From an uncultured Alphaproteobacteria bacterium (GTDB lineage: Bacteria; Pseudomonadota; Alphaproteobacteria; HIMB59; GCA-002718135): 64,000 bases of DNA. The translations under genes and the position numbers were made by a program. The notes under the pieces were generated by a model that searched no databases, was not told where the DNA came from, and worked only from the letters and a program-made list of their open reading frames with translations. The stretch covers positions 62,001-126,000 of the forward strand of contig CACIQI010000003.1 in the NCBI GenBank assembly GCA_902588745.1. The letters are read 5' to 3'. Below, piece after piece: positions 28,027 through 36,292 of this stretch (positions within the stretch are counted from its first letter, which is position 1; every line of letters begins with the position of its first letter).

Positions 28027-28428
28027 ATGCTTAGCAATAAAATCAATTTTTTTTGTCCAAATTGTAGTTCAGATAAATATATTGGTAAAACTACTATAGG
28101 AAAAAACTATAAAGATGAACCATATAAAAATGTAACATCTGAAATACAATGCGCTAAGTGTTTTATGGATATTCCATCAATTATTTCAGAAAATATTTCT
28201 CCTGATAAGCAAAATGAAATGTCCAAACTTTGGAATGAAATATATAAATCATCACATAAAGAAAATGCTGCACAATGTTCAAAATGTTTTAGGTATTATT
28301 GGGAAATAGAAAAATATTTATATGAAAATAATATTTCTGCAAAAGATATTTTCTATCAAACTTATAATCCTAAAAAATCAATTGGAGATTTAATTTGTAA
28401 GATTTGTGATCCATCATCTTTTAAATAA
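28027..28428 (+). CDS. Putative zinc-ribbon protein with four cysteine pairs
   Basis: Hypothetical protein of 133 residues. Its most visible feature is a set of four CxxC knuckles: FCPNC near residue 10, CAKC near 43, CSKC near 81 and CKIC near 126. These could form two treble-clef or zinc-ribbon sites. The central region is helical and charged; there is no signal peptide. I do not recognise the family. It is 5 bases upstream of an EamA permease on the same strand, so cotranscription is likely. A role as a metal-dependent nucleic-acid binder or protein-interaction module is only a guess. Confidence 0.75.
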   Translation: MLSNKINFFCPNCSSDKYIGKTTIGKNYKDEPYKNVTSEIQCAKCFMDIPSIISENISPDKQNEMSKLWNEIYKSSHKENAAQCSKCFRYYWEIEKYLYENNISAKDIFYQTYNPKKSIGDLICKICDPSSFK

Positions 28429-28433
28429 AATTA

Positions 28434-29288
28434 ATGTTAGCATATATTCTTAATATATCAGGTTGGCTGTTATTACCTTTCATGGATGGTATTGCAAAAT
28501 ATCTATCTTCAGAAATACATTTCATACAAGTTGTTTGGGGTAGATATTTTTTTATGCTTTTAGTCAGTTTTCCACTAGCATTTATATTTTTTAGAAAAGA
28601 AATTAGTTTTCCTAAAACAATTTCAGTACAGCTATTTAGAAGTTTTTTTTTATTTTTATCTACCGTTTTTTTCTTTTATGCAATTTCAGTTATAACTTTA
28701 GCAGAAGCTTTAACCCTTGCATTTATCTCTCCAATAATAGTGACAATATTATCAATTTTTTATTTAAAAGAAAAAGTTGGAATTCATCGATGGACTGCAG
28801 TTTTGATTGGGTTTTTTGGTGTTATGATCATTATAAGACCAGGTTTTATAGAAATTAATTTCGCATCTTTCTCAGCTATTGCGGCGGGAATTTCATACGC
28901 TTTTTACATAATTTATACTCGAAAATTATCTTTTACAGATAGTGCTGTTGTTACTTTGCTTTTTACAGGTATCGTAGGTTGTATTTTTATATCTCTTATT
29001 GTTCCTTTTTACTGGATAAATTTAGATTTAAGACAATTATTATTACTTATCTCATTAGCTTCAATTGGAACTTTAGGACATTTTTTAATAATTCTTTCTT
29101 TAAGACTTGGAGAAGCTTCTAAACTAGCTCCTTTGGGTTATTTTGAGATTTCCACAAATATACTTGTTGGATATGCCTTCTTCGGTGATTTGCCTGATAT
29201 TTGGATTTATTTAGGATTATCTTTGATTGTTTTTAGCGGTATCTATATTTTTATTAGAGAAAGAAAAGAGATTAAAAAAACTAATTAG
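28434..29288 (+). CDS. EamA/DMT family permease (copy 2)
   Basis: Ten-helix drug/metabolite transporter, 284 residues, with two EamA repeats. Hallmarks are the first-repeat VVWGRYFFMLLVSFPLAF, the ALTLAFISPIIVTILSIFYLKEKVGIHRW segment, and GFFGVMIIIRPGFIE between repeats. The APLGYFEISTNILVGYAFFGDLPD loop resembles that of the permeases near 32.6 and 35.4 kb, so these three are close paralogues. It follows the CxxC protein by 5 bases and its end overlaps the opposite-strand copy 3 by 8 bases. Substrate unknown. Confidence 0.88.
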   Translation: MLAYILNISGWLLLPFMDGIAKYLSSEIHFIQVVWGRYFFMLLVSFPLAFIFFRKEISFPKTISVQLFRSFFLFLSTVFFFYAISVITLAEALTLAFISPIIVTILSIFYLKEKVGIHRWTAVLIGFFGVMIIIRPGFIEINFASFSAIAAGISYAFYIIYTRKLSFTDSAVVTLLFTGIVGCIFISLIVPFYWINLDLRQLLLLISLASIGTLGHFLIILSLRLGEASKLAPLGYFEISTNILVGYAFFGDLPDIWIYLGLSLIVFSGIYIFIRERKEIKKTN

Positions 29289-30135
29289 TTTTTCTAGTTG
29301 TTTGATAAATAAATATTGTAACAGATCCAAGTAGTAGGGCTCCTCCTATAATTGTATTTAGAGGAGGTATTTCATTTATAACAAACCAAACCCAAGCAGT
29401 ACCTAAAACACTTTCTAATAAAAATATTAGAGCTACTTCGTGTGCTGGAGCAAATTTAGGAGAAATTGTTAAAATCATAAATGGAATAGGTAGTATTAAT
29501 AAGCACATTATGAAAAGAAATAAAATTTGATCATTATTTAAATCAAAGTTAATTCCAAATGGTAGAGAGTAAAGAGCTGATATTAAACATCCTAATAAAC
29601 ATGCAGGTACCAAATCTTTATTTTTAAATAATCTAACAAGAACCATACTAAAACCCATTCCTATTGCTACAATTAGAGCCATAATATCTCCATATAATCC
29701 CGTAGTTGTAAAGCTTCCTATTCCAATTATTATCATTGCAAGCATAGCAATTAAAATCACTATCCATGTAAAAAGACTAGGTATTTCTTTAAGTATAAAA
29801 ACTGAAAATAATGCAGCAAAAATAGGAGCTGATGCAATTAGAACTAATGTATTAGCCACAGCAGTATTTTGAATTGAATATACAAAACAAATATGAGTTA
29901 TTGCATAGAGAATAGCATAGATTATCCCTGGTACACCAATTAGATAAAATGATTTAAGAAAAGATCTTTTGTAAGTATATATGAGAAAAATTAATATCGT
30001 AACAATTGGGAGAGCGCTTCTATAAAATATTAAACTAAAATCATCTAAATTTACTAATCTAATAAATAAACTATCAGGGCTAAGTATTAAAACCCCAACA
30101 AATGATAGTATAAGCCCCTTATTTCTTGTTTGCAT
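29281..30135 (-). CDS. EamA/DMT family permease (copy 3)
   Basis: Ten-helix permease of 284 residues, a different subgroup from copy 2: the N-terminus reads GLILSFVGVLILSPDSLFIRL, and the second repeat carries PAHEVALIFLLESVLGTAWVWFVINEIP, a pattern of the E-rich subset of DMT proteins. The conserved AALFSVFILKEIPSLFTW joins helices 4 and 5. It is convergent with copy 2 and divergent from the small exported protein that follows. Substrate unknown. Confidence 0.87.
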   Translation of the reverse strand: MQTRNKGLILSFVGVLILSPDSLFIRLVNLDDFSLIFYRSALPIVTILIFLIYTYKRSFLKSFYLIGVPGIIYAILYAITHICFVYSIQNTAVANTLVLIASAPIFAALFSVFILKEIPSLFTWIVILIAMLAMIIIGIGSFTTTGLYGDIMALIVAIGMGFSMVLVRLFKNKDLVPACLLGCLISALYSLPFGINFDLNNDQILFLFIMCLLILPIPFMILTISPKFAPAHEVALIFLLESVLGTAWVWFVINEIPPLNTIIGGALLLGSVTIFIYQTTRKTN

Positions 30136-30203
30136 AAATATTTGAAAATAAATAGATTATTAATATATTTATCAGTATCGTTCTTTAATTCACACTTGTT
30201 TTT

Positions 30204-30611
30204 ATGAAAAAATTACTTTTTTTATGTTTTATTTTTTTATCACTAAATACTCACGCCTTAGATTCAAATAAATTAATAAACCTCGATGATTTAAAAATAC
30301 TTTTTGCTCTTCAAAAGAATGATTGGAACGAAAACGTTCTTTTTCTCATAAAAAAGAATTCATTTTCTAAAATAAATAATGACTCAGATGTATTTTATTT
30401 AAAATCAATATTTAATGATGGCGAAATAATTACAATGCCAATTTTTTCTCAGGATATTGTTAAAAAAATTATATTTGAATATATTTTTTTAGATCACAAT
30501 AAAAAAAAATTAAAAATTATAAATAATCATTTTAATTCGTTTAAAAATTTTTGTTTTGAATATCTCTATAATGACAAGTCAATTCGAGTAGTTATCACTA
30601 AATGTAACTAA
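30204..30611 (+). CDS. Small exported protein of unknown function
   Basis: A 135-residue protein with a clear signal peptide (MKKLLFLCFIFLSLNTHALD, cleavage after about residue 18) and a mature part rich in Phe, Lys and Asn. Two cysteines near the C-terminus (FCFEY and TKCN) could form a disulfide in the periplasm. No family recognised. It is convergent with the histone-deacetylase-like gene, with which its stop overlaps by 4 bases. Confidence 0.65.
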   Translation: MKKLLFLCFIFLSLNTHALDSNKLINLDDLKILFALQKNDWNENVLFLIKKNSFSKINNDSDVFYLKSIFNDGEIITMPIFSQDIVKKIIFEYIFLDHNKKKLKIINNHFNSFKNFCFEYLYNDKSIRVVITKCN

Positions 30612-31516
30612 TTAAAAACCATTGATGTAGCTTTAAAAATTAAACTATGTCTTTTAGCTAATTCTAATTTATTATTTGAATATCCGCCACCTATTACTGT
30701 CGCAATAGGAATTGATTTATTTTTAAAAAATTCTAACACTGTAATATCTCTTTTTAATAGTCCTTCAGTTGTTATTTTTAAATTTCCCAATTTATCATTC
30801 TCATGAATATCAACTCCAGTATCAAAAATTACTAAATCAGGATTAAAATTTTTTATACAACTATTAAGAGTTTGATATAAAATTTCTAAATATTCATTAT
30901 CTTCTAAGTTATCATCTAATTCAACATCCATGTCACTTATTGATTTTCTAAATGGAAAATTATTTTTACAATGTATAGAACATGTAAAAATTTTATCATT
31001 ATCTTTAAGGATTGAGGCTGTACCATCTCCTTGATGCACATCAGTGTCAAAAATTAATATTTTTTTTACTTGATGGGTTCTTATTAAATGTAATGAAGCA
31101 TAAGCCAAATCATTAAAAACACAGTATCCTGAACCAAAATCTCTATGACTATGGTGTGTGCCACCTGCTAAATGATTTGCTATACCATTCTTAATTGCTT
31201 CTTTGCATGTTAATAGAGTTCCATTAACTGCTAAAAAGGAACGATTAGAAAGTGTTTCTGACCATTTAAAACCCAATCTTCTTATTTCTTTATCGGATAA
31301 AGTACCATTTTTAATTTTTAATACGTAATCTAAATCATGACATATAGAAACCTCATCAACACTTGCTGTTTGAGGACTTAGAATTTTTGCACGATGATAA
31401 AAATCTGAAGTTTTTAATTCATTATATAAATCTGAAAACTTACTGGCCGTAAATTTATGATTTTCAGGCAGAGGAATATCATAATCTTCGTGTGTTACCC
31501 AACTGATTTTTTTCAT
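30608..31516 (-). CDS. Histone deacetylase superfamily (AcuC/APAH-like) amidohydrolase
   Basis: Zinc-dependent deacetylase fold of 302 residues. Active-site pieces are in order: the His pair H121/H122 in GGTHHSHRDFGSGYCVFNDLA, zinc ligands D159 and H161 in FDTDVHQGDGTA, zinc ligand D236 in TGVDIHENDKLG, and the catalytic tyrosine in VIGGGYS. Bacterial relatives deacetylate acetyl-CoA synthetase, acetylpolyamines or small amides. The short length and the HRDFGSGYC form place it with the class of small bacterial enzymes rather than with eukaryotic HDACs. It is monocistronic. Confidence 0.9.
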   Translation of the reverse strand: MKKISWVTHEDYDIPLPENHKFTASKFSDLYNELKTSDFYHRAKILSPQTASVDEVSICHDLDYVLKIKNGTLSDKEIRRLGFKWSETLSNRSFLAVNGTLLTCKEAIKNGIANHLAGGTHHSHRDFGSGYCVFNDLAYASLHLIRTHQVKKILIFDTDVHQGDGTASILKDNDKIFTCSIHCKNNFPFRKSISDMDVELDDNLEDNEYLEILYQTLNSCIKNFNPDLVIFDTGVDIHENDKLGNLKITTEGLLKRDITVLEFFKNKSIPIATVIGGGYSNNKLELAKRHSLIFKATSMVFN

Positions 31517-31571
31517 AAATTTGCCTCTTTTTAACTCAATTTATGCCTAAATTAATTTGTACATAGATTAT

Positions 31572-31638
31572 GTGGCACTAATCTACCAATATATATTTAG
31601 TGAGTAAATGTATTCTATCCATAAAGAATTAGTGTCAC
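31572..31638. repeat. Paired GTGNCAC sites 60 bp apart
   Basis: GTGGCACTAAT at the left end and ATTAGTGTCAC at the right end are inverted repeats of 11 bases with one mismatch. Each also contains a small palindrome GTGNCAC. They lie in the 230-base spacer between the deacetylase (leftward) and the PhyH oxygenase (rightward). A similar pair, 67 bp apart, lies near 35.2 kb. Possible operator pair or weak hairpin; evidence is limited. Confidence 0.25.
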
Positions 31639-31748
31639 AACCAATATGGAATTTATTTTAATATTTGATTTATTAATTATTTGTTTAATTGGTTTTTTTA
31701 TTGTCAATTTTTATTGAATTAATAATCAATTTAAATAATATTTTAAGA

Positions 31749-32528
31749 ATGAAAGATTTTTATGATCGAAATGGCTATTTTTCACCATTAAAAATTTATA
31801 ATGCAAAAGAAGCAAATTTTTTTAGAAATAAATTAGAAAACTCAGAAAAAAAATTAGGTAAACTTCATTATATTGTGAAAACTTATACAATAATGAAATG
31901 GGTGTATGAAATAGCAACTAATAAAATATTGCTTGATTTTGTCGAAGAAATAATTGGTAAAAATATATTATTATATAATGCAACTTTTATAATAAAAGAA
32001 CCAAATACAAAAACACACGTAAGTTGGCATCAAGATCTTACCTATTGGGGTTTTGATAATAATGAAAAACAAGTAAGTGCATGGTTAGCTTTATCAAAAG
32101 CTAATGATCAAAGTGGTTGCATGCAAATGATTCCAGGTTCCCATAAAAACGGATTTTTTGAACATCATTCAACTGAAGATAAAAATAATGTTTTATCTAG
32201 AGGTCAAACTGTAAAAAATATTGATACAAATAAAGCAGTATCATGTCCTTTAGAACCCGGTGAAATTTCTTTTCATCATGGTCTAACATTACACGCATCT
32301 CAACCTAATTCTAGTAATGACAGAAGAATAGGTTTAAATTTTCAATTTATTTCTCCTGATATGCAACAACTAAAAAGCAAAAATGATAGTGCTATTTGTG
32401 TAAGAGGAGAAGATAAGTATAAAAATTTTAAGATAGATCAAGTAGCTAAAGATGACTTTGATCATGAAGCTTATCAACATCTTTTAGTATTAAATAATCA
32501 TTATAATGAAACAATAAGAAAAAATTAA
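31749..32528 (+). CDS. Phytanoyl-CoA dioxygenase (PhyH) family oxygenase
   Basis: Fe(II)/2OG oxygenase of about 259 residues. Iron ligands H94-x-D96 in VSWHQDLTYWG, a third histidine in HGLTLHAS (H182 is the likely ligand), and the 2OG-binding arginine in DRRIGLNFQF. The open frame starts 60 bases earlier at a TTG, but that extension is a hydrophobic run atypical of the family; the ATG giving MKDFYDRNGYFSP matches the usual PhyH start (FxxxGYxxP). Related enzymes hydroxylate small acids, quaternary amines or phosphonates; substrate not deducible. An EamA permease follows. Confidence 0.85.
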   Translation: MKDFYDRNGYFSPLKIYNAKEANFFRNKLENSEKKLGKLHYIVKTYTIMKWVYEIATNKILLDFVEEIIGKNILLYNATFIIKEPNTKTHVSWHQDLTYWGFDNNEKQVSAWLALSKANDQSGCMQMIPGSHKNGFFEHHSTEDKNNVLSRGQTVKNIDTNKAVSCPLEPGEISFHHGLTLHASQPNSSNDRRIGLNFQFISPDMQQLKSKNDSAICVRGEDKYKNFKIDQVAKDDFDHEAYQHLLVLNNHYNETIRKN

Positions 32529-32590
32529 TATTTATTTATTAGAATCTGAAATAAGAAATCTAAAAATTAACTTCTATTTAATCAAATCAT

Positions 32591-33502
32591 ATGAATGTTT
32601 TATCTGGAATTAGTATCGGATTTATTGGTTATACGATATTTGTCATTTTAGATACAATAATTAAAAAATATCTAGTTAATGAATATTCTGTTTTTCAAAT
32701 AAATTTTTATATTTGTCTTTTTAGCTTTATACCAACATTATTAACTCTTTATTTTTTAAACAAATGGAGCTCGCTAAAAAATGATATTATTCATATACAG
32801 CTTCTTAGAGGATTATTTGGATTAATTTCAGGAGCTTTAGTAGTTTATTCATTTAGAGAACATGCATTTAGTGAGATTTACCCAATATTATTTAGTGCTC
32901 CATTAATGATAACAATGTTATCCCATTATTTTTTAGATGAAAAAGTTGGTATTAGAAGATGGTCAGCGGTAACAGTTGGATTTATTGGCGTATTAATAGT
33001 TAGTAGACCTGGCACTATTCATTTTTCATTAAGTCTATTTGGTTTATTTTTTTCAGCATTACTAATGGCGATAAATATTACTTTAGTAAGAAAGTATTCA
33101 AATAATCAATCATCAATAGCATTTACTTTTTATGCTTTTTTATCTGCGACTATTTTAAATGGATTACTTAGTTTTAATAGCCACATCGCATTATCTTTTA
33201 ATGATTTAATGATACTTGTTTTTTGTGGTATTATTTGTGGGATAGGGGGTAATTGTTTAACAATCGCCTCAAAATTTTTAGAGTCTAGTGTTTTTGCCCC
33301 TATTCAATATACACAATTAATTTCTGGAGCAATTTTAGGTTATTTATTTTTTGCTGATATTCCAGATATTTATGAAATTATAGGATCATTAATTATTGTT
33401 GGAAGTGGAATTTATATAATAATTAGAGAAACAAAAATAGGGGTTAGACCATATATTAAAGAAGATTCAAGATTTCGTGACCAATTTAATAGAGGGCATT
33501 AA
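32591..33502 (+). CDS. EamA/DMT family permease (copy 4)
   Basis: Ten-helix permease, 303 residues. It shares with copies 2 and 5 the segments EIYPILFSAPLMITMLSHYFLDEKVGIRRW, VGFIGVLIVSRPGTI and a late FFADIPDIYEIIGSLIIVGSGIYIIIRE. A hydrophilic C-terminal tail of about 20 residues (IGVRPYIKEDSRFRDQF) is longer than in the paralogues. It lies 62 bases after the PhyH gene on the same strand, so a transporter plus oxygenase unit is plausible. Confidence 0.88.
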   Translation: MNVLSGISIGFIGYTIFVILDTIIKKYLVNEYSVFQINFYICLFSFIPTLLTLYFLNKWSSLKNDIIHIQLLRGLFGLISGALVVYSFREHAFSEIYPILFSAPLMITMLSHYFLDEKVGIRRWSAVTVGFIGVLIVSRPGTIHFSLSLFGLFFSALLMAINITLVRKYSNNQSSIAFTFYAFLSATILNGLLSFNSHIALSFNDLMILVFCGIICGIGGNCLTIASKFLESSVFAPIQYTQLISGAILGYLFFADIPDIYEIIGSLIIVGSGIYIIIRETKIGVRPYIKEDSRFRDQFNRGH

Positions 33503-33557
33503 ATTAATAATTATAAATCAAAACTTTGTGATAGTATTTTAGTAGCATAAAATTATT

Positions 33558-34745
33558 ATGAAAAATTTATTAAATAATAAAAATCCAATAACTTTACTAA
33601 TTCTATCATCAATAGCCATGCCTATCGCTTTTAGTACTTGGATGGTTTTATTAAATAATTTCTCAGTTGAAAGAGCAAGTTTTACTGGAGTTGAAATTGG
33701 AATACTTCAAAGTATCAGAGAGATACCTGGCTTCCTAGCATTTACTATTATTTTTTTATTGTTCTATTTTAAAGAACAATATTTTGCTATTTTTTCTTTA
33801 GCCTTAACTGGTTTTGGTGTTGCAATTACAGGTTTCTTACCAACTGTTTACGGATTGTATTTTACAACAATTATTATGAGTACTGGCTTTCATTATTGTG
33901 AAACAGCCAAAAATTCTTTGAGTTTACAATGGCTTTCAAAAGAAGAAGCTCCACCAGTTTTAGGAAAATTAATAGCTATTAGCTCAATTACTTCTTTATT
34001 TTTGTATTGTATTATTTGGAGTTTATTAGAAATCTTTAATTTAGATTATAAGTTTATATTTTTAATTGCAGGATTAATTTGTATTCTTATTTCTATACAC
34101 CTTTTTATATCCTTTCCTTTTTTTGAAATCAAAAATAAACAACATAAAAAAATAATTCTAAAAAAAGAATATTCTCTTTACTATATCTTAATTTTTTTAT
34201 CAGGTGCTAGAAGACAAATTTTTGTAGTTTTTGCAGCTTTTTTAATGGTAGAAAAATTTGGATATTCAGCATCGCAAGTTACTTTACTATTTTTGGTTAA
34301 TTATATTTTTAATTGGTTTTTTGCAGAACGTATTGGAAAGTTAATAAATATATTTGGTGAGAAAAAATGTCTTATATTTGAATATATTGGACTCGTTATA
34401 GTTTTTACATCTTATGCATTCGTGACTAATGCTTATGTTGCAGCAGGTTTATATATTATCGATCATATGTTTTTTGCATTAGCTATTGCAATTAATACAT
34501 ATTTTCAAAAAATTGCTGATCCAAAAGATATTGCAAGCACTGCAGGTGTTTCATTTACTATCAATCATATAGCTGCAGTATTTATCCCAGTACTTTTAGG
34601 ATTTGTTTGGATTAATTCTCATTCAATAGTTTTTTTAATTGGATCTTTGTTTGCTCTACTATCTTTAATCGCTTCATTTTTTTTACCTAATAATTTATCA
34701 AAGATTATTTTAGATGAAAATAATTTAAAAAAAATAAGAGTATAA
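33558..34745 (+). CDS. MFS family transporter
   Basis: Major facilitator of 395 residues with about twelve predicted helices. The N-terminal half has FTGVEIGILQSIREIPGFLAF and a GFGVAITGFLP segment, and the central cytoplasmic loop is short and lysine-rich (KNKQHKKIILKKE). A conserved-looking SGARRQIFVVFAAFLMVEKFGYSASQVTLLFLV opens the second half. I cannot name the subfamily. It follows permease copy 4 by 55 bases on the same strand and abuts the convergent yjbQ gene. Confidence 0.85.
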   Translation: MKNLLNNKNPITLLILSSIAMPIAFSTWMVLLNNFSVERASFTGVEIGILQSIREIPGFLAFTIIFLLFYFKEQYFAIFSLALTGFGVAITGFLPTVYGLYFTTIIMSTGFHYCETAKNSLSLQWLSKEEAPPVLGKLIAISSITSLFLYCIIWSLLEIFNLDYKFIFLIAGLICILISIHLFISFPFFEIKNKQHKKIILKKEYSLYYILIFLSGARRQIFVVFAAFLMVEKFGYSASQVTLLFLVNYIFNWFFAERIGKLINIFGEKKCLIFEYIGLVIVFTSYAFVTNAYVAAGLYIIDHMFFALAIAINTYFQKIADPKDIASTAGVSFTINHIAAVFIPVLLGFVWINSHSIVFLIGSLFALLSLIASFFLPNNLSKIILDENNLKKIRV

Positions 34746-34746
34746 T

Positions 34747-35166
34747 TTACTCACCTATATAACTAAGAATTATTTTTCTTTTATATTTACTGTACCTGTG
34801 TTCAATTAGATATATTCCCTGCCACATCCCTAATTTCATTTCTTTATTATTTATAGGAATTGTTAATGAGGTTTGAGTAAGCATAGATTTTATGTGAGCA
34901 GGCATATCATCATCTCCTTCATAACCGTGTTTATATAATGAAGCATCTTCAGGAACTATTCTTTGAAAAAAAGAATTAATATCATCTAATACATCAGGGC
35001 TAGCATTTTCCATTATTGTTAATGAAGCAGAAGTGTGTTGTATAAATAAATTTAGCTGACCTTTAATTATATTATTTTTTACAATCCAATCATGAACATT
35101 ATTTGTAATTTCATACATTCCCTGTCCACTATTAGAAATTATAAATTCATCTTGCAGATTTAACAT
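34747..35166 (-). CDS. yjbQ: YjbQ family (UPF0047) protein
   Basis: A 139-residue protein of the conserved YjbQ family, for which E. coli members show weak thiamine-phosphate synthase activity. Family marks are LNLFIQHTSASLTIMENASPDV, the ND/HGYEGDDDMPAHIKSML segment and the terminal GMWQGIYLIEHR, with the His residues (H43-like and the AHIK histidine) that form the presumed metal site. Real physiological role unresolved in the family. Convergent with the MFS gene, one base apart. Confidence 0.93.
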   Translation of the reverse strand: MLNLQDEFIISNSGQGMYEITNNVHDWIVKNNIIKGQLNLFIQHTSASLTIMENASPDVLDDINSFFQRIVPEDASLYKHGYEGDDDMPAHIKSMLTQTSLTIPINNKEMKLGMWQGIYLIEHRYSKYKRKIILSYIGE

Positions 35167-35212
35167 TTTCTAATCTTAAAATGAAGTCGTGGCACCTACA
35201 AGGAGAATTATA

Positions 35213-35278
35213 ATGAAAATTAATGTTATGAAAAAAAGAACTATTCTTTTGATAAGTGCCACAATTTTTAAAATATAA
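35213..35278 (+). CDS. Candidate 21-residue microprotein or leader peptide
   Basis: A short frame (start MKINVMKKRTILLIS) with two basic N-terminal stretches and a hydrophobic C-terminal half. It has a strong Shine-Dalgarno, AGGAG, 7 bases before the ATG. Such good sites are uncommon in this window. It lies 82 bases upstream of the permease copy 5 start and inside the second GTGNCAC-bounded interval. It could be a leader peptide or a chance frame; the ribosome site is the main support. Confidence 0.35.
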   Translation: MKINVMKKRTILLISATIFKI

Positions 35279-35359
35279 TCAAATTTTGTTTTAATAGAGA
35301 TATAAATAAGGAAAAATTGTGTTATGATTATCCTAATTCTTTTTAGCTAGGAATATTAT

Positions 35360-36250
35360 TTGTTAAACAATAATCAATTTGCAATTTTTTTAATTATTAT
35401 ATCAATTATTTTTGGTACTCTTATGGGTACATTCATAAAATTAGCTCAAGAAGAATTAAATGTATTTACAACTGGTTTTTTACGTTTTTTCTTTGGATTT
35501 TTAATCATCACCCCTTACATTCTAAAAACAAAATTTGAAGTATTTAGTACAAAAAATTTAAAAATTCATATTTTACGGTCAGCACTAAACTTACCTGCAA
35601 TGCTACTTGGTTTTGCAGCTTTAGCTATGCTTCCATTAGAGAAAATGACAGCCATTCATTTTATAGTTCCTATCATTGTTACAATCTTAGCTGTGATATT
35701 TTTAAAAGAAAAAATCTATTTATATAGGTCAATTGCATTAGTGATGGGTTTTCTAGGAATGTTAATAATATTGCGACCCGGTATTATAGATATTTCTATT
35801 GGAATATATATGGCGCTTATTTCATCGCTAATTTGGTCAGTAGTTATAATTTTAACTAAAAAAGTATCTAAGGATGATAGTGCTATAACAATATTATCAC
35901 ACCAGTATGTTTATATGAGTCTTTTTTCATTTCCATTAGTTATATATTTTTGGGATCAGCCAAGCTTAAAAACAATTATTTATATATTATGTGCTGCAAT
36001 GTCAGGAACGATATTACATATTGCATTAAATCATTCATATAAATTAGTTGATGTAACTATGACTCAACCTTATTCATTTTTAGGCTTAGTAGTTTCATCA
36101 ATAATTGGATATTTTGTCTTTAGTGATAAACCTGATTTTTATACCTGGTTAGGTGCCTCTGTAATTTTTTGTGGTGTGCTTCTAATTTCTTACAGAGAAC
36201 TTCAATTAAATAAAGAAATTACAAGAAAGAGATTAAATATTAATTCATAA
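35360..36250 (+). CDS. EamA/DMT family permease (copy 5)
   Basis: Ten-helix permease of 296 residues, a paralogue of copies 2 and 4: LNLPAMLLGFAALAMLPLEKMTAIHFIVP, then VTILAVIFLKEKIYLYRSIALVMGFLGMLIILRPGII, and a final YFVFSDKPDFYTWLGASVIFCGVLLISYRE. The start is a TTG with AGGA 7 bases upstream; the resulting N-terminus (MLNNNQFAIFL) places the first helix correctly, and no in-frame ATG occurs before the first helix. Preceded by a possible leader ORF. Substrate unknown. Confidence 0.87.
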   Translation: MLNNNQFAIFLIIISIIFGTLMGTFIKLAQEELNVFTTGFLRFFFGFLIITPYILKTKFEVFSTKNLKIHILRSALNLPAMLLGFAALAMLPLEKMTAIHFIVPIIVTILAVIFLKEKIYLYRSIALVMGFLGMLIILRPGIIDISIGIYMALISSLIWSVVIILTKKVSKDDSAITILSHQYVYMSLFSFPLVIYFWDQPSLKTIIYILCAAMSGTILHIALNHSYKLVDVTMTQPYSFLGLVVSSIIGYFVFSDKPDFYTWLGASVIFCGVLLISYRELQLNKEITRKRLNINS

Positions 36251-36292
36251 TATTAATATTTAACATCGTTAGATTATGTGTATTATTAGTAA

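Noticed and set aside
31689-31748. TTG-initiated N-terminal extension of the PhyH oxygenase
   Set aside because: The added 20 residues are a hydrophobic run not expected in a cytoplasmic oxygenase, and the downstream ATG gives the family N-terminus.
27091-36250. The five permeases as a genomic island
   Set aside because: They share the AT-rich style and tight spacing of the rest of the window and no mobility genes or flanking repeats were seen.
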